Positions 1 through 10,114 of a DNA stretch of 64,000 nt are shown piece after piece. Both the position numbers and the translations under genes were made by a program. This DNA is from Glycine soja (Eukaryota; Streptophyta; Magnoliopsida; Fabales; Fabaceae), in the NCBI RefSeq assembly GCF_004193775.1, contig NC_041010.1, positions 46,737,562 through 46,801,561 on the forward strand, read 5' to 3'. The notes under the pieces were generated by a model. The model ran no database searches. It was not told the DNA's origin and saw nothing but the letters and a program-made list of their open reading frames with translations. Position 1 is the stretch's first letter, and the number at the start of each line of letters is the position of its first letter.

Positions 1-27
1 AAATGCTCATCCAAACAGTCTTTTACT

Positions 28-2634
28 TCATCTAGAACTTGCCCTTAATTCACCAAACTTATTTATCTTGAGAGCTACAAACACATAAATCCAGTCTAGA
101 ATACGATCCAGCAACCGAAAATACTTGTGTCTCCATGCTCTATTGAGGAACAAAGAACCCCAAAGTCCCCATAAGCCAACAACAAAGCCTACTCCCATTC
201 CAAGATAGAGTGACTTATTTTGAGACTCGTTTGCTCCTCCTTGCTTTGCCTTGTCATAATTTTCTTCCTTAGAGCAATTCTTTGTTAAGGGAAGTCCACA
301 AAGTTTGGGATTCCCAGCATAGCTCCGTGCATCAAAACTCTGAAGCTGAGTCCCTAATGGTATTTGTCCAGTGAAATCATTGTATGACAGGTTGAGATAA
401 CTCAGGAAAGAAAGATTAGAGATGGCTGCAGGAATTTCCCCTGAAAGATGATTGTTGGAGAGATCAAGGGACTCCAAATTTTTCATGCCACCAATCTTGC
501 TAGGTATCTTTCCCATTAAATTATTTCTAGACAAGTTCAAGAACAACAGTTCAGTGAGGCTAAAAAGTTCAGGCGGGATTTCTCCGGACAGGTTGTTTGT
601 TGAAAGGTCAAGATTTTTCAACAGTCCAGTGTCTTTATACTGCAACTCTCGACCTTTCCAAAACAAATCGAGGCTGAACTGAAAATGACTCGCTCTTCTT
701 TCACCATCCATTCGAGTAATGTTGTAGACACAAGGAGGAATAGATCCAGAAAGTTTGTTTTGCGAAAGATCAAGTTGTGATAGAGAAGGGAGACTGCATG
801 TTTCTGGTGGAATCTTGCCAGCAAATTGGTTGGACCTCAATATCATCACTTGCATGCTCTTTGGCATCTTTGTTGGTACAACTCCAGAAAAATTATTCTC
901 TCCAAGATTGATGAATACCAATGATGTAAAGTTTGACATGTCTAGTGAAAACTTACCAAACAAGTTGTTCTTCTGCAGATTCATTTCAATGAGTCCATCT
1001 AACAAACCCATTGATGGGGGGATTTCACCACTTAGCTTATTGCTGTTTAGGAAAAGGAAAAGTAAACCTCTCCAATTCTCCCAACAATCAGGAACTACTC
1101 CAGTCAAAAGATTATATGATAAATCCAAGTAACTCAACAAACTTTTTTCCCTACCCAATTTAGGACACAATGAAGGGGAAATTGGTCCAGACAAGGAATT
1201 GCTAGATATATCAAAGATGGAGACATTTGTTGATATACGTGGGATCCCTCCTGTGAAATTATTGTGAGACATTAATATGTAATCAGAATTTAGAGTGACA
1301 TTTGTTAAGTCAGCACTAATTGCATTGTGGGACAAGAGAATTGTTCCAATATTGGATACAAAGCTCCAAAACCTGTCTGCATTTATGGATGAAATTCCGG
1401 AGTAAGAAATATCTAGAATATCTAGTGTCCTCTGTGTGTATAGCCATTCTGGAATTGTAGGACCTAGAATTGTATTTCTCAAGCTAATTTCATGAAGCTG
1501 AAAAGGAGGAATCCAGTTGGGATCCAAATCAAATGCAAAATCTGAATTCAAGGTAAGTGATTCTAAATTGAAGAGTTTGGAAAAATGCTTTTCAGATAGA
1601 ACACCAGACAAGGAACCTCCAATGTGTAGTCTCCTCAAGTTAAAGAGTTGGCCAATGGTGTTTGGAAGATTACCACTCAACAAATTGGAGCTAACAGTTA
1701 ATTGGTTCAAGGATGTGAGATTTCCTAGACTTGAAGGAATGGAACCGGAAAACATGTTCTGAATCAGACCAAGATGCTGCAGATGTTGATGTTCCCCCAA
1801 CCAATCTGGAATAGGTCCAGTAAATTCATTGTTATCCAATCCTAAATATTTAAGATTTTGAAGATTTAACAAACTCTTGGGTATTTGACCCTGAATAGTA
1901 TTGAAGCTAAGGTCAATATGGGAGATGTCATTGCTAAGATTAAAAATCCAATAAGGTAATTCAGAATCAAAATTGTTCCCAGACAGGTCAAGAGTCACAA
2001 GTGAAGTAAAATTCACAAACTTGACAGAAGGGCTGATATTTTTTAGATGACAACTTGCCAATCTCAACTCCAAAAGAGAAGGATGCATGGCCATAGTTTG
2101 AAGCCAGTTTGTTTCATTTTCAAGACTAATTAAACTGAGATTGAGGTATTTCAATGAAGAAAGTTGAGAAAGCCATTGAAGATTATCCAAATGAAGATCT
2201 TCATTAAAGGACAAGTCTAGATACTTGAGGCTAGAGAAGTTAGCATGTGTATCGGAGGGTGTGACTAGTGATTGGTTGAGGGTGCTTGGAAGACTTAGAC
2301 CTGTAAAGGCATTCAAGCTCAAGTCCAAGTAAGTTAAAAATTCAATTTGAAGCAGAGATAGGTTGATTTCACCTTCCAGGTTTTCTTGGTTCAGATCAAG
2401 CCTTGTAACTCTGCCTGTCATGTTATCACATTGGACTCCTTTCCATGCACAACAATCTTCTTCATTGGACCAAGAGGAGAGCATGTTGGAACGGTCTACC
2501 ACACCGCGTTTGAAGATTAGCAGTGCAGATTGATCCTTTGCATTGCAACTTGTGCTACAAATGCCTTTGTGGAATGTCATTGCATATAGCAAAAGTAGCA
2601 AAACAACTGAAATTTGTAATGTGAAGCAAACCAT
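28..2634 (-). CDS. LRR receptor-like protein (RLP), copy 1
   Basis: Single-exon gene for an 868-aa cell-surface receptor without a kinase. Seen: a hydrophobic signal peptide (about residues 1-27), an N-terminal LRR cap with Cys30, the Cys61-Cys62 pair and Cys69, then many LRRs of the LxxLDLSxNxLSGxIP type. A non-LRR island lies at about 640-668 (motif LFWKGREL), followed by the last LRRs, an acidic juxtamembrane stretch, one membrane helix at about 806-830 rich in GxxxG spacing, and a short basic tail of about 38 residues. This order is that of the Cf/EIX2-like RLP family, which signals with SOBIR1/BAK1-type partner kinases and often detects microbes; the ligand here is unknown. It is shorter than EIX2 (about 1,000 aa). 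The start is the ATG before the signal peptide. It differs from copy 2 at 27 residues by my count. Only part of the 3' UTR is in the window. Confidence 0.95.
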   Translation of the reverse strand: MVCFTLQISVVLLLLLYAMTFHKGICSTSCNAKDQSALLIFKRGVVDRSNMLSSWSNEEDCCAWKGVQCDNMTGRVTRLDLNQENLEGEINLSLLQIEFLTYLDLSLNAFTGLSLPSTLNQSLVTPSDTHANFSSLKYLDLSFNEDLHLDNLQWLSQLSSLKYLNLSLISLENETNWLQTMAMHPSLLELRLASCHLKNISPSVKFVNFTSLVTLDLSGNNFDSELPYWIFNLSNDISHIDLSFNTIQGQIPKSLLNLQNLKYLGLDNNEFTGPIPDWLGEHQHLQHLGLIQNMFSGSIPSSLGNLTSLNQLTVSSNLLSGNLPNTIGQLFNLRRLHIGGSLSGVLSEKHFSKLFNLESLTLNSDFAFDLDPNWIPPFQLHEISLRNTILGPTIPEWLYTQRTLDILDISYSGISSINADRFWSFVSNIGTILLSHNAISADLTNVTLNSDYILMSHNNFTGGIPRISTNVSIFDISSNSLSGPISPSLCPKLGREKSLLSYLDLSYNLLTGVVPDCWENWRGLLFLFLNSNKLSGEIPPSMGLLDGLIEMNLQKNNLFGKFSLDMSNFTSLVFINLGENNFSGVVPTKMPKSMQVMILRSNQFAGKIPPETCSLPSLSQLDLSQNKLSGSIPPCVYNITRMDGERRASHFQFSLDLFWKGRELQYKDTGLLKNLDLSTNNLSGEIPPELFSLTELLFLNLSRNNLMGKIPSKIGGMKNLESLDLSNNHLSGEIPAAISNLSFLSYLNLSYNDFTGQIPLGTQLQSFDARSYAGNPKLCGLPLTKNCSKEENYDKAKQGGANESQNKSLYLGMGVGFVVGLWGLWGSLFLNRAWRHKYFRLLDRILDWIYVFVALKINKFGELRASSR

Positions 2635-2711
2635 GGTTGATTGATTAATTTGGGGGCTTTTCTATGGGTCGTTGCTGGTGAGTGGTGATTCTCACTCAAT
2701 ATATTAGCGCC

Positions 2712-2720
2712 TATATATAA
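2712..2720 (-). promoter_or_regulatory. TATA box of RLP copy 1
   Basis: A TATATA motif lies about 80 bases upstream of the RLP start codon, a normal spacing for a plant TATA box plus short 5' UTR. The same motif is kept upstream of copy 2. Homology to copy 2 stops at 2,741, so copy 1 keeps only about 107 bases of the shared upstream region. Confidence 0.6.
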
Positions 2721-2741
2721 CGTTCAGCCTACAAGTCTTAT

Positions 2742-3376
2742 GAAGTCATCTTTTCTTTAGCTTTCATTATTTTTTTCATTTATTTTTTCTAAAACAACAT
2801 ACCCTACCTAGTTGACTATGAAGTCATCTTCTATTTAACTTTCATTATCTCTTTCATTTATTTTTTCTAAAACAATTACCTAAAGGATCAAATTAAAAAT
2901 TAGAGGACCAAATTAAAAAAAAATTAAAGGATGAAATTGAATTAAAAAATAAATTAGAGAAATAAAAAATTAATTTAACCTTTTTTTATAATTTTTAATG
3001 CATCAATTCTAGCTTTAGGCAGTGACATTTCCAAACTTACCTACCACCTTTATTTGAGTTTGTGTATAATGTACTATCAATTGCTGTGGCTGTGGATACT
3101 AGAAATTTTCTAATCATGCATAATCTACAAGTTGCAACTTAGTTGTCCACTTTTTTTTCAAGTTGTCAAGTTGTCATCTTTTCTTTAACTTTCATTATTT
3201 CTTCCATTTATTTTTTCTAAAACAATGTATCCTACCTAGTTGACTATGAAGTCATCTTCTATTTAGCTTTCATTATCTCTTCCATTTATTTTTTCTAAAG
3301 CAACCCTACCTAGTTGACTATGAAGTCATCTTCTATTTAGCTTTCATTATCTCTTCGATTTATTTTTTCTAAAACA
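2742..3376. repeat. Minisatellite plus half-MITE array (short version)
   Basis: Two kinds of unit alternate. Unit A is about 65-75 bases (core GACTATGAAGTCATCTT, then TTTCATTATCTCTTCC) and occurs twice at 2,742-2,876 and three times at 3,172-3,376. Unit B (2,877-3,171) is an AT-rich segment that matches the right half of the complete MITE at 9,759-10,114 plus its flank. No gene is visible. Confidence 0.85.
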
Positions 3377-4987
3377 ACTGAATCCTACGTCTAATTCTAT
3401 ATATGTGTGACTTGGATGAACTTTGAAACCTGCGAGAGGTGTATCATGTATGAATAGTGATACAGCCTTGTGACAGATACCAATTAATGACTTTTACTTT
3501 AATTTCAAGCAATAAATTAATTATTCAAGTATATCACATAATCATAGGCAGAATATTTAACATAAGTACGTAATTTTCTAAAAAGACATTTTATGTATAG
3601 CTTTTTTAATAAGTTATTCAAGTAAAAATCTAGAATTCTTTTTAGGAATTGTATTCTCATATTTTTTTTTAGGACTTGTATTATGATAGGGAAATATCTG
3701 TTCATGAAAAAAATATATGCAGTTAAATGGGGGAAAATTTATGCAATGTTAAAACGGTATACAATGATGTGCAGAAACCAATGTTGTATTCTCTTTAAGA
3801 GAGTTGGAACAATCGATGTGAAAGGAGACCAAACAAATATGAAAGCAAGGAAGAATGTTGAAACAATCAATGTGAAAGGAGACCAAAAATATATGAAAGA
3901 AAGGAAGGATGACTTTTATTAAATTCCATGTAGAAAATAGTACGTTGTGGACTAGTTTAAATTGACTGGTTGTAACGACCCATTATGGTTTTTTATGATT
4001 ACTTCTGTGTTTAATTAATTAATAATTTAATAATTCACTAAACGTTTTTTTCCTGCAATGAATTACTTTTTTTGTTTGATTAAAATGTATGTTAAAAAAT
4101 ATTATTTTATATATTTTTTGGCATTTGAAAGACAAAAAAAGCTGGTTAAAAAGGTGAGATAATTGGTCCGACCAGCACCATATTTTGCACTTGATCACTT
4201 GATTAAGATTTATTATTGAATATTATTAGTTTAATGATAAGCTCAAATTTTTAGGGGGGAATGTGTATATTAAAGCACGTATCTCACAAGCAATGTTAGG
4301 CATTTATGTCATTTGCACATTGCAGATGTTAACGGGAATAGTTAAGTGGTGAATTCCAATTGCTTGGCAGAATTAGATTCATTTTATGGAATCAACATGC
4401 ATATTTAAAAGCGCATGTAAAGAATGTTGTTGTTACCGTCTAAGCGAAAAGCCACCAAAGATGCCGCCTGCTGCTATTGCATATGGTCTTGACAAGAGTT
4501 GGTGCTGTTGGATTTGGATGTTATGTTACACCACGATCACTGAATGATTGATACAAGAGAAAACAAGAGTGTTGACCAGAGATGGGTTTTAAGTAGGGTG
4601 GATATATATAGTCAAGTTTGGAAGGGAGAGCAAGCCCTCTCTCACTGATATAGTTGGTCATGGCTTTGAATCTGGAAACAGACTTTAAAATTAATCGATT
4701 TTTAAAACTTATAGGATTCCTTGTAATTACTGAAAAGAAAGCACTTCCTTAATTTTGACAAACCACACATGATAAACATTTTTTTTTTAAATGTAGTAGT
4801 TGTATCATTCTCGTTTTCTTTTCACCGCCAATTGTATGATATTCTCTTATAACTATGAGTATAAAATTTACAAGGTCCCAAATGGGAACTTGAACTTCCT
4901 ACTTTACCATTTATCAAAATCTTTAGTATAGGAAAAATTATAATTACATTTTTTGGAATATGTGAAGTAGTCTAGCATAGTACAGCA
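3377..4987. other. Non-coding spacer, nearly identical to 12,817-14,425
   Basis: This AT-rich stretch reappears almost base for base at 12,817-14,425. It includes a 54-base tandem repeat (two units, 3,803-3,910, core GTGAAAGGAGACCAAA). Small open frames here have no recognisable domains and I do not call them. The part next to 4,988 is the presumed 3' UTR equivalent of the kinase gene. Confidence 0.8.
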
Positions 4988-6515
4988 TCAGCGAGGAACA
5001 ATGGTGGGAATGACATCACTGACAAGATCACTTCCTGAAACATATGAGGACATGTGTTGCTCCTCCCTTGTCACATTTGATGCTGATGTTGATGCAAATG
5101 ATGGGGGTGCTATGTTACCAGAACTGTCTAAGCTAACAATATCTGATAAAAGAGTTTCAGGTTCAGGCAACATTGCAATGATATCTTCCAGTTCCCTCAC
5201 GACATCTAGCATTGATGGCCTCTCCTCTGGATTGTCTTGGCAACATCTGAGGGCCAGAGTTAAAAACTTGTCCAAGCAATCGGATGGATATAACCCCATT
5301 CTGCTGTCTATGATGGAATATATTGTGCCAGATTGACGAGCCGTATTAACCTGACATAATAAAATTGTGTAACATTGTTAATGATAGCTTGTTTATTGAA
5401 TTTAATTAGAATACGCTAACAGTATAAGGATTTTTTACGCCGTCATCCAATCATGAGTTGTCATGTATATATGATAATTGATTGACAGTGTAAAAAAATC
5501 TTTACATCAACAATCATCAAAGTTTAATACTTGTTTATTTAGTGTTTCTTTGTTAATTTTAAGTGAAGCAATTTATTTAAGAGAAAGTTGAACTGATTTT
5601 AGTTGTATGATTCTTTTTTTTAAGTTAGCTGTCATCCTTCTTCATTCTATTTTTTAGTTACATCTAAAGGTTGAGCTTTAAACGTATTAATAAAACATTA
5701 TTTTCTATTAGTTTTTTTAAAATAAAAAATGTTATATATCACTGTTACATCATAGTCACCACTATAAAGTTTACTTTCCTTATGGGAAGTGCAGACAAAA
5801 TATAGCTATGTCTCTAATAAACTTTCTATGTTTACTATCTGTCCGGTAAGCTTTTCAAATTCAAATCTTTTGAAATACTCCACAAAAACACAACATAATA
5901 TTGTTGTCAGTGTCAAGTGTACAGCTAATATGGCAAAATCTATGTCTAAACTCAGATTGTATTTGGTTTCCAAAGATAAGCTTTCTTGAATATATTAGTG
6001 ATAAGCTCATCTTATATGTGAGCTTAACAGCACAGACATGCAAAACCAGATCAACAGAAATAACCAACTTAAGAAAAAGCTTAAACAGTCTAAAGAAGAC
6101 AAACAGCATGCATATTAGCTCAGAGACTAAGGGATCTGACTTGACAGTTAGATGATACTTATGCTATGGCATTATTTAATCATTATGCAGATTCATGCAG
6201 AACAAATTATTTTCTCATTTATATTTGAATTCTTAAATAAAATTGGTTGCAAGATGATATAGAAAACGTAAGTGTATCTATAAACTAGATATCTGCTCCC
6301 ATTCTTCATTAGATTATCCAATCAGTGAGACATGATTTCGATGATGTAAACTTGATTAAAGCTCAACCTTAGTCAAAATCTCGTCTTGTCCTTCTAAGGA
6401 AGCTTCGACTGTTCGTTTAATGGCCTCAAAAGTTTCATCAGATAAAATGCTTTCATAGATATTGCCATAACCTCCTGGCTTTAGTTAAGATTTTAAATAT
6501 GTTAGTAAGATAGCA
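4988..6515 (-). pseudogene. Broken LRR receptor kinase, 3' portion
   Basis: A remnant of a second copy of the LRR receptor kinase at 14,426-23,447. The last exon (4,988-5,350) is intact and nearly identical to its partner: it encodes the kinase C-lobe end (LALRCCQDNPEERPSM) and ends in IVPR. The next three upstream exons are missing; 5,544-5,892 is unrelated AT-rich sequence. From about 5,893 homology resumes with the intron, then with the exon holding the glycine loop and the ATP-binding Lys (6,293 to about 6,515). That exon has in-frame stops (after KVEL and after VSLIG), a deletion near the glycine loop, and a splice donor changed from GT to AT. No LRR, membrane or signal exons are present. 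It cannot make a kinase. Confidence 0.9.
5426..5505. mobile_element. Short MITE-like element, family M1
   Basis: An inverted pair frames this stretch: the left end reads ATTTTTTACGCCGTCATCC and the right end TTGACAGTGTAAAAAAATC. The same termini frame elements at 14,864-14,943 (duplicate of this one), 41,106-41,236 and 48,953-49,085. No coding capacity. Confidence 0.6.
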
Positions 6516-6800
6516 ACCTTACCATTACAGCAGAACTCTCTCAAATAATATTTATTATTGTTTTTTTTTATTAATATTCAAATTAAGTAACCTTTATGTT
6601 TGTCCATTTTAATCATTTTATTAGACAAAAACACTTCAACATATAATTACAATTTACAATTAAATGACGAAAATCACTTATCATTTAAATAAGCACATAA
6701 GTAGATGACTAGATCAGCATCCAAAACACAAAATGAGTTATTCAAAAGTTGCTTCTGACATTACCACTTTTCCAAGAAGCTCTTCTCTTATTTTAATTAG

Positions 6801-7020
6801 TACTTTCTAAAATGCTCATCCAAACAGTCTTTTACTTCATCTAGAACTTGCCCTTAATCCACCAAACTTATTTATCTTGAGAGCTACAAACACATAAATC
6901 CAGTCTAGAATACTTTCTAAAATGCTCATCCAAACAGTCTTTTACTTCATCTAGAACTTGCCCTTAATTCACCAAACTTATTTATCTTGAGAGCTACAAA
7001 CACATAAATCCAGTCTAGAA
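6801..7020. repeat. 110-bp tandem duplication over the 3' end of RLP copy 2
   Basis: Two direct units (6,801-6,910 and 6,911-7,020) begin TACTTTCTAAAATGCTCATC and differ by about one base. Each carries the last codons, the stop and the 3' flank of the RLP gene, so an orphan C-terminal coding scrap sits downstream of the functional stop. Confidence 0.9.
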
Positions 7021-9553
7021 TACGATCCAGCAACCGAAAATACTTGTGTCTCCATGCTCTATTGAGGAACAAAGAACCCCAAAGTCCCCATAAGCCGACA
7101 ACAAAGCCAACTCCCATTCCAAGATAGAGTGACGTATTTTGAGACTCGTTTGCTTCTCCTTGCTTTGCCTTGTCATAATTTTCTTCCTTAGAGCAATTCT
7201 TTGTTAAGGGAAGTCCACAAAGTTTGGGATTCCCAGCATAGCTCCATGCCTCAAAACTCTGAAGCTGAGTCCCTAATGGTATTTGTCCAGTGAAATCATT
7301 GTATGACAGGTTGAGAAAACTTAGGAAAGAAAGATTAGAGATGGCTGCAGGAATTTCCCCTGAAAGATGATTGTTGGAGAGATCAAGGGACTCCAAATTT
7401 TTCATGCCACCAATCTTGCTTGGTATCTTTCCCATTAAATTATTTCTAGACAAGTTCAAGAACAACAGTTCAGTGAGGCTAAAAAGTTCAGGCGGGATTT
7501 CTCCGGACAGGTTGTTTGTTGAAAAGTCAAGATTTTTCAACAGTCCAGTGTCTTCATACCGCAACTCTCGACCTTTCCAAAACAAATCGAGGCTGAACTG
7601 AAAATGACTCGCAGCTCTTGCACCATCCATCCGAGTAATGTTGTAGACACAAGGAGGAATAGATCCAGAAAGTTTGTTTTGCGAAAGATCAAGTTGTGAT
7701 AGAGAAGGGAGACTGCATGTTTCTGGTGGAATCTTGCCAGCAAATTGGTTGGACCTCAATATCATCACTTGCATGCTCTTTGGCATCTTTGTTGGTAGAA
7801 CTCCAGAAAAATTATTCTCTCCAAGATTGATGAATACCAATGATGTAAAGTTTGACATGTCTAGTGAAAACTTACCAAACAAGTTGTTCTTCTGCAGATC
7901 CATTTCAATGAGTCCATCTAACAAACCCATTGATGGGGGGATTTCACCACCTAGCTTATTGCTGTTTAGGAAAAGGAAAAGTAAACCTCTCCAATTCTCC
8001 CAACAATCAGGAACTACTCCAGTCAAAAGATTATATGATAAATCCATGTAACTCAACAAACTTTTTTCCCTACCCAATTTAGGACACAATAAAGGGGAAA
8101 TTGGTCCAGACAAGGAATTGCTAGATATATCAAAGATGGAGACATTTGTTGATATACGTGGGATCCCTCCTGTGAAATTATTGTGAGACATAAATATGTA
8201 ACCAGAATTTAGAGTGACATTTGTTAAGTCAGCACTAATTGCATTGTGGGACAAGAGAATTGCTCCAATATTGGATACAAAGCTCCAAAACCTGTCTGCA
8301 TTTATGGATGAAATTCCGGAGTAAGAAATATCTAGAATATCTAGTGTCCTCTGTGTGTATAGCCATTCTGGAATTGTAGGACCTAGAGTTGTATTTCTCA
8401 AGCTAATTTGATGAAGCTGAAAAGGAGGAATCCAGTTGGGATCCAAATCAAATGCAAAATTTGAATTCAAGGCAAGTGCTTCTAAATTGAAGAGTTTGGA
8501 AAAATGCTTTTCAGATAGAACACCAGACAAGGAACCTCCAATGTATAGTCTCCTCAAGTTAAAGAGTTGACCAATGGTGTTTGGAAGATTACCACTCAAC
8601 AAATCGGAGCTAACAGTTAATTGGTTCAAGGATGTGAGATTTCCTAGACTTGAAGGAATGGAACCGGAAAACATGTTCTCAATCAGACCAAGATGCTGCA
8701 GATGTTGATGTTCCCCCAACCAATCTGGAATAGGTCCAGTAAATTCATTGTTATCCAATCCTAAATATTTAAGATTTTGAAGATTTAACAAACTCTTGGG
8801 TATTTGACCCTGAATAGTATTGAAGCTAAGGTCAATATGGGAGATGTCATTGCTAAGATTAAAAATCCAATAAGGTAATTCAGAGTCAAAATAGTTCCCA
8901 GACAGGTCAAGAGTCACAAGTGAAGTAAAATTCACAAACTTGACAGAAGGGCTGATATTTTTTAGATGACAACTTGCCAATCTCAACTCCAAAAGAGAAG
9001 GATGCATGGCCATAGTTTGAAGCCAGTTTGTTTCATTTTCAAGACTAATTAAACTGAGATTGAGGTATTTCAATGAAGAAAGTTGAGAAAGCCATTGAAG
9101 ATTATCCAAATGAAGATCTTCATTAAAGGACAAGTCTAGATACTTGAGGCTAGAGAAGTTAGCATGTGTATCGGAGGGTGTGACTAGTGATTGGTTGAGG
9201 GTGCTTGGAAGACTTAGACCTGTAAAGGCATTCAAGCTCAAGTCCAAGTAAGTTAAAAATTCAATTTGAAGCAGAGATAGGTTGATTTCACCTTCCAGGT
9301 TTTCTTGGTTCAGATCAAGCCTTGTAACTCTGCCTGTCATGTTATCACATTGGACTCCTTTCCATGCACAACAATCTTCTTCATTGGACCAAGAGGAGAG
9401 CATGTTGGAACGGTCTACCACACCGCGTTTGAAGATTAGCAGTGCAGATTGATCCTTTGCATTGCAACTTGTGCTACAAATGCCTTTGTGGAATGTCATT
9501 GCATATAGCAAAAGTAGCAAAACAACTGAAATTTGTAATGTGAAGCAAACCAT
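6947..9553 (-). CDS. LRR receptor-like protein (RLP), copy 2
   Basis: Single-exon 868-aa tandem paralogue of the gene at 28-2,634, with the same layout: signal peptide, LRR cap with paired cysteines, LRR array, island at about 640-668, GxxxG-rich membrane helix and short basic tail. All parts look intact, so both copies are probably functional receptors. By eye the proteins differ at 27 residues (about 97% identical). Residues 1-220 are identical, as is the DNA through the promoter; differences run from residue 221 to about 798, mostly in the LRRs and island (for example ERR to ARA near 645), and the last 70 or so residues are again identical. This pattern suggests gene conversion at the 5' part, or selection for change in the recognition surface. 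The stop lies inside a 110-bp tandem duplication. Confidence 0.95.
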   Translation of the reverse strand: MVCFTLQISVVLLLLLYAMTFHKGICSTSCNAKDQSALLIFKRGVVDRSNMLSSWSNEEDCCAWKGVQCDNMTGRVTRLDLNQENLEGEINLSLLQIEFLTYLDLSLNAFTGLSLPSTLNQSLVTPSDTHANFSSLKYLDLSFNEDLHLDNLQWLSQLSSLKYLNLSLISLENETNWLQTMAMHPSLLELRLASCHLKNISPSVKFVNFTSLVTLDLSGNYFDSELPYWIFNLSNDISHIDLSFNTIQGQIPKSLLNLQNLKYLGLDNNEFTGPIPDWLGEHQHLQHLGLIENMFSGSIPSSLGNLTSLNQLTVSSDLLSGNLPNTIGQLFNLRRLYIGGSLSGVLSEKHFSKLFNLEALALNSNFAFDLDPNWIPPFQLHQISLRNTTLGPTIPEWLYTQRTLDILDISYSGISSINADRFWSFVSNIGAILLSHNAISADLTNVTLNSGYIFMSHNNFTGGIPRISTNVSIFDISSNSLSGPISPLLCPKLGREKSLLSYMDLSYNLLTGVVPDCWENWRGLLFLFLNSNKLGGEIPPSMGLLDGLIEMDLQKNNLFGKFSLDMSNFTSLVFINLGENNFSGVLPTKMPKSMQVMILRSNQFAGKIPPETCSLPSLSQLDLSQNKLSGSIPPCVYNITRMDGARAASHFQFSLDLFWKGRELRYEDTGLLKNLDFSTNNLSGEIPPELFSLTELLFLNLSRNNLMGKIPSKIGGMKNLESLDLSNNHLSGEIPAAISNLSFLSFLNLSYNDFTGQIPLGTQLQSFEAWSYAGNPKLCGLPLTKNCSKEENYDKAKQGEANESQNTSLYLGMGVGFVVGLWGLWGSLFLNRAWRHKYFRLLDRILDWIYVFVALKINKFGELRASSR

Positions 9554-9630
9554 GGTTGATTGATTAATTTGGGGGCTTTTCTATGGGTCGTTGCTGGTGA
9601 GTGGTGATTCTCACTCAATATATTAGCGCC

Positions 9631-9639
9631 TATATATAA
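9631..9639 (-). promoter_or_regulatory. TATA box of RLP copy 2
   Basis: TATATA motif at the same distance from the ATG as in copy 1. Here the native upstream sequence continues past 9,660, whereas in copy 1 it is cut off. Confidence 0.6.
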
Positions 9640-9758
9640 CGTTCAGCCTACAAGTCTTATGCTGGTAATGGTATATTTAGCTTCAAAATAAAAAAATATT
9701 CAATAAGGTACGTTATAAGAGTTAATTGTTCTACACAAGAAATTGAAGGTTTTTCTTA

Positions 9759-10114
9759 GGTGAAATTAGTTTTTAATTCTCTAATTTATTATTTGGGTTT
9801 AATTTAATCTTTTAATTTTTTGGATTTAATTTTATTATCTAATTTTTTAAATTAATTTAATTTGTTTATTTAATCTAAATTATAAGAAATCATATCTTGT
9901 GATGGTTCAAAATCATAAGTGATTTTAAACCGTCATAAAATACATATTTTTCAAAAAATTAATCGTTTTAAAAAATTAGAGGAGCAAAATGAACCTTAAA
10001 AAAATTAGAGAATCAAATTGAATTGATTTTAAAAATTAGAGGATTAGATTAAAAAAATTAAAGGATGAAATTGAATTAAAAAATAAATTAGAGAAATAAA
10101 AAATTAATTTAACC
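9759..10114. mobile_element. Complete MITE, family M2
   Basis: The left end (GGTGAAATTAGTTTTTAATT) and the reverse complement of the right end (GGTTAAATTAATTTTTTATT) match, and both continue into matching AT-rich arms containing CTCTAATTTATT. The element is about 356 bp with no coding capacity. Its right half is the source of the B units in the neighbouring arrays. Confidence 0.75.

Noticed and set aside
452..1132. Plus-strand open frames within RLP copy 1
   Set aside because: They are antisense shadows of the LRR repeats and recur at the same place in copy 2 (7,371-8,051).
3683..3922. Small open frame (79 aa), duplicated at 13,121-13,360
   Set aside because: Conserved only because the whole block was recently duplicated; it spans a 54-base tandem repeat and has no known domain.
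5001..5336. 111-aa plus-strand frame, identical in copy 2
   Set aside because: Antisense to the last kinase exon, which has clear kinase motifs on the other strand.
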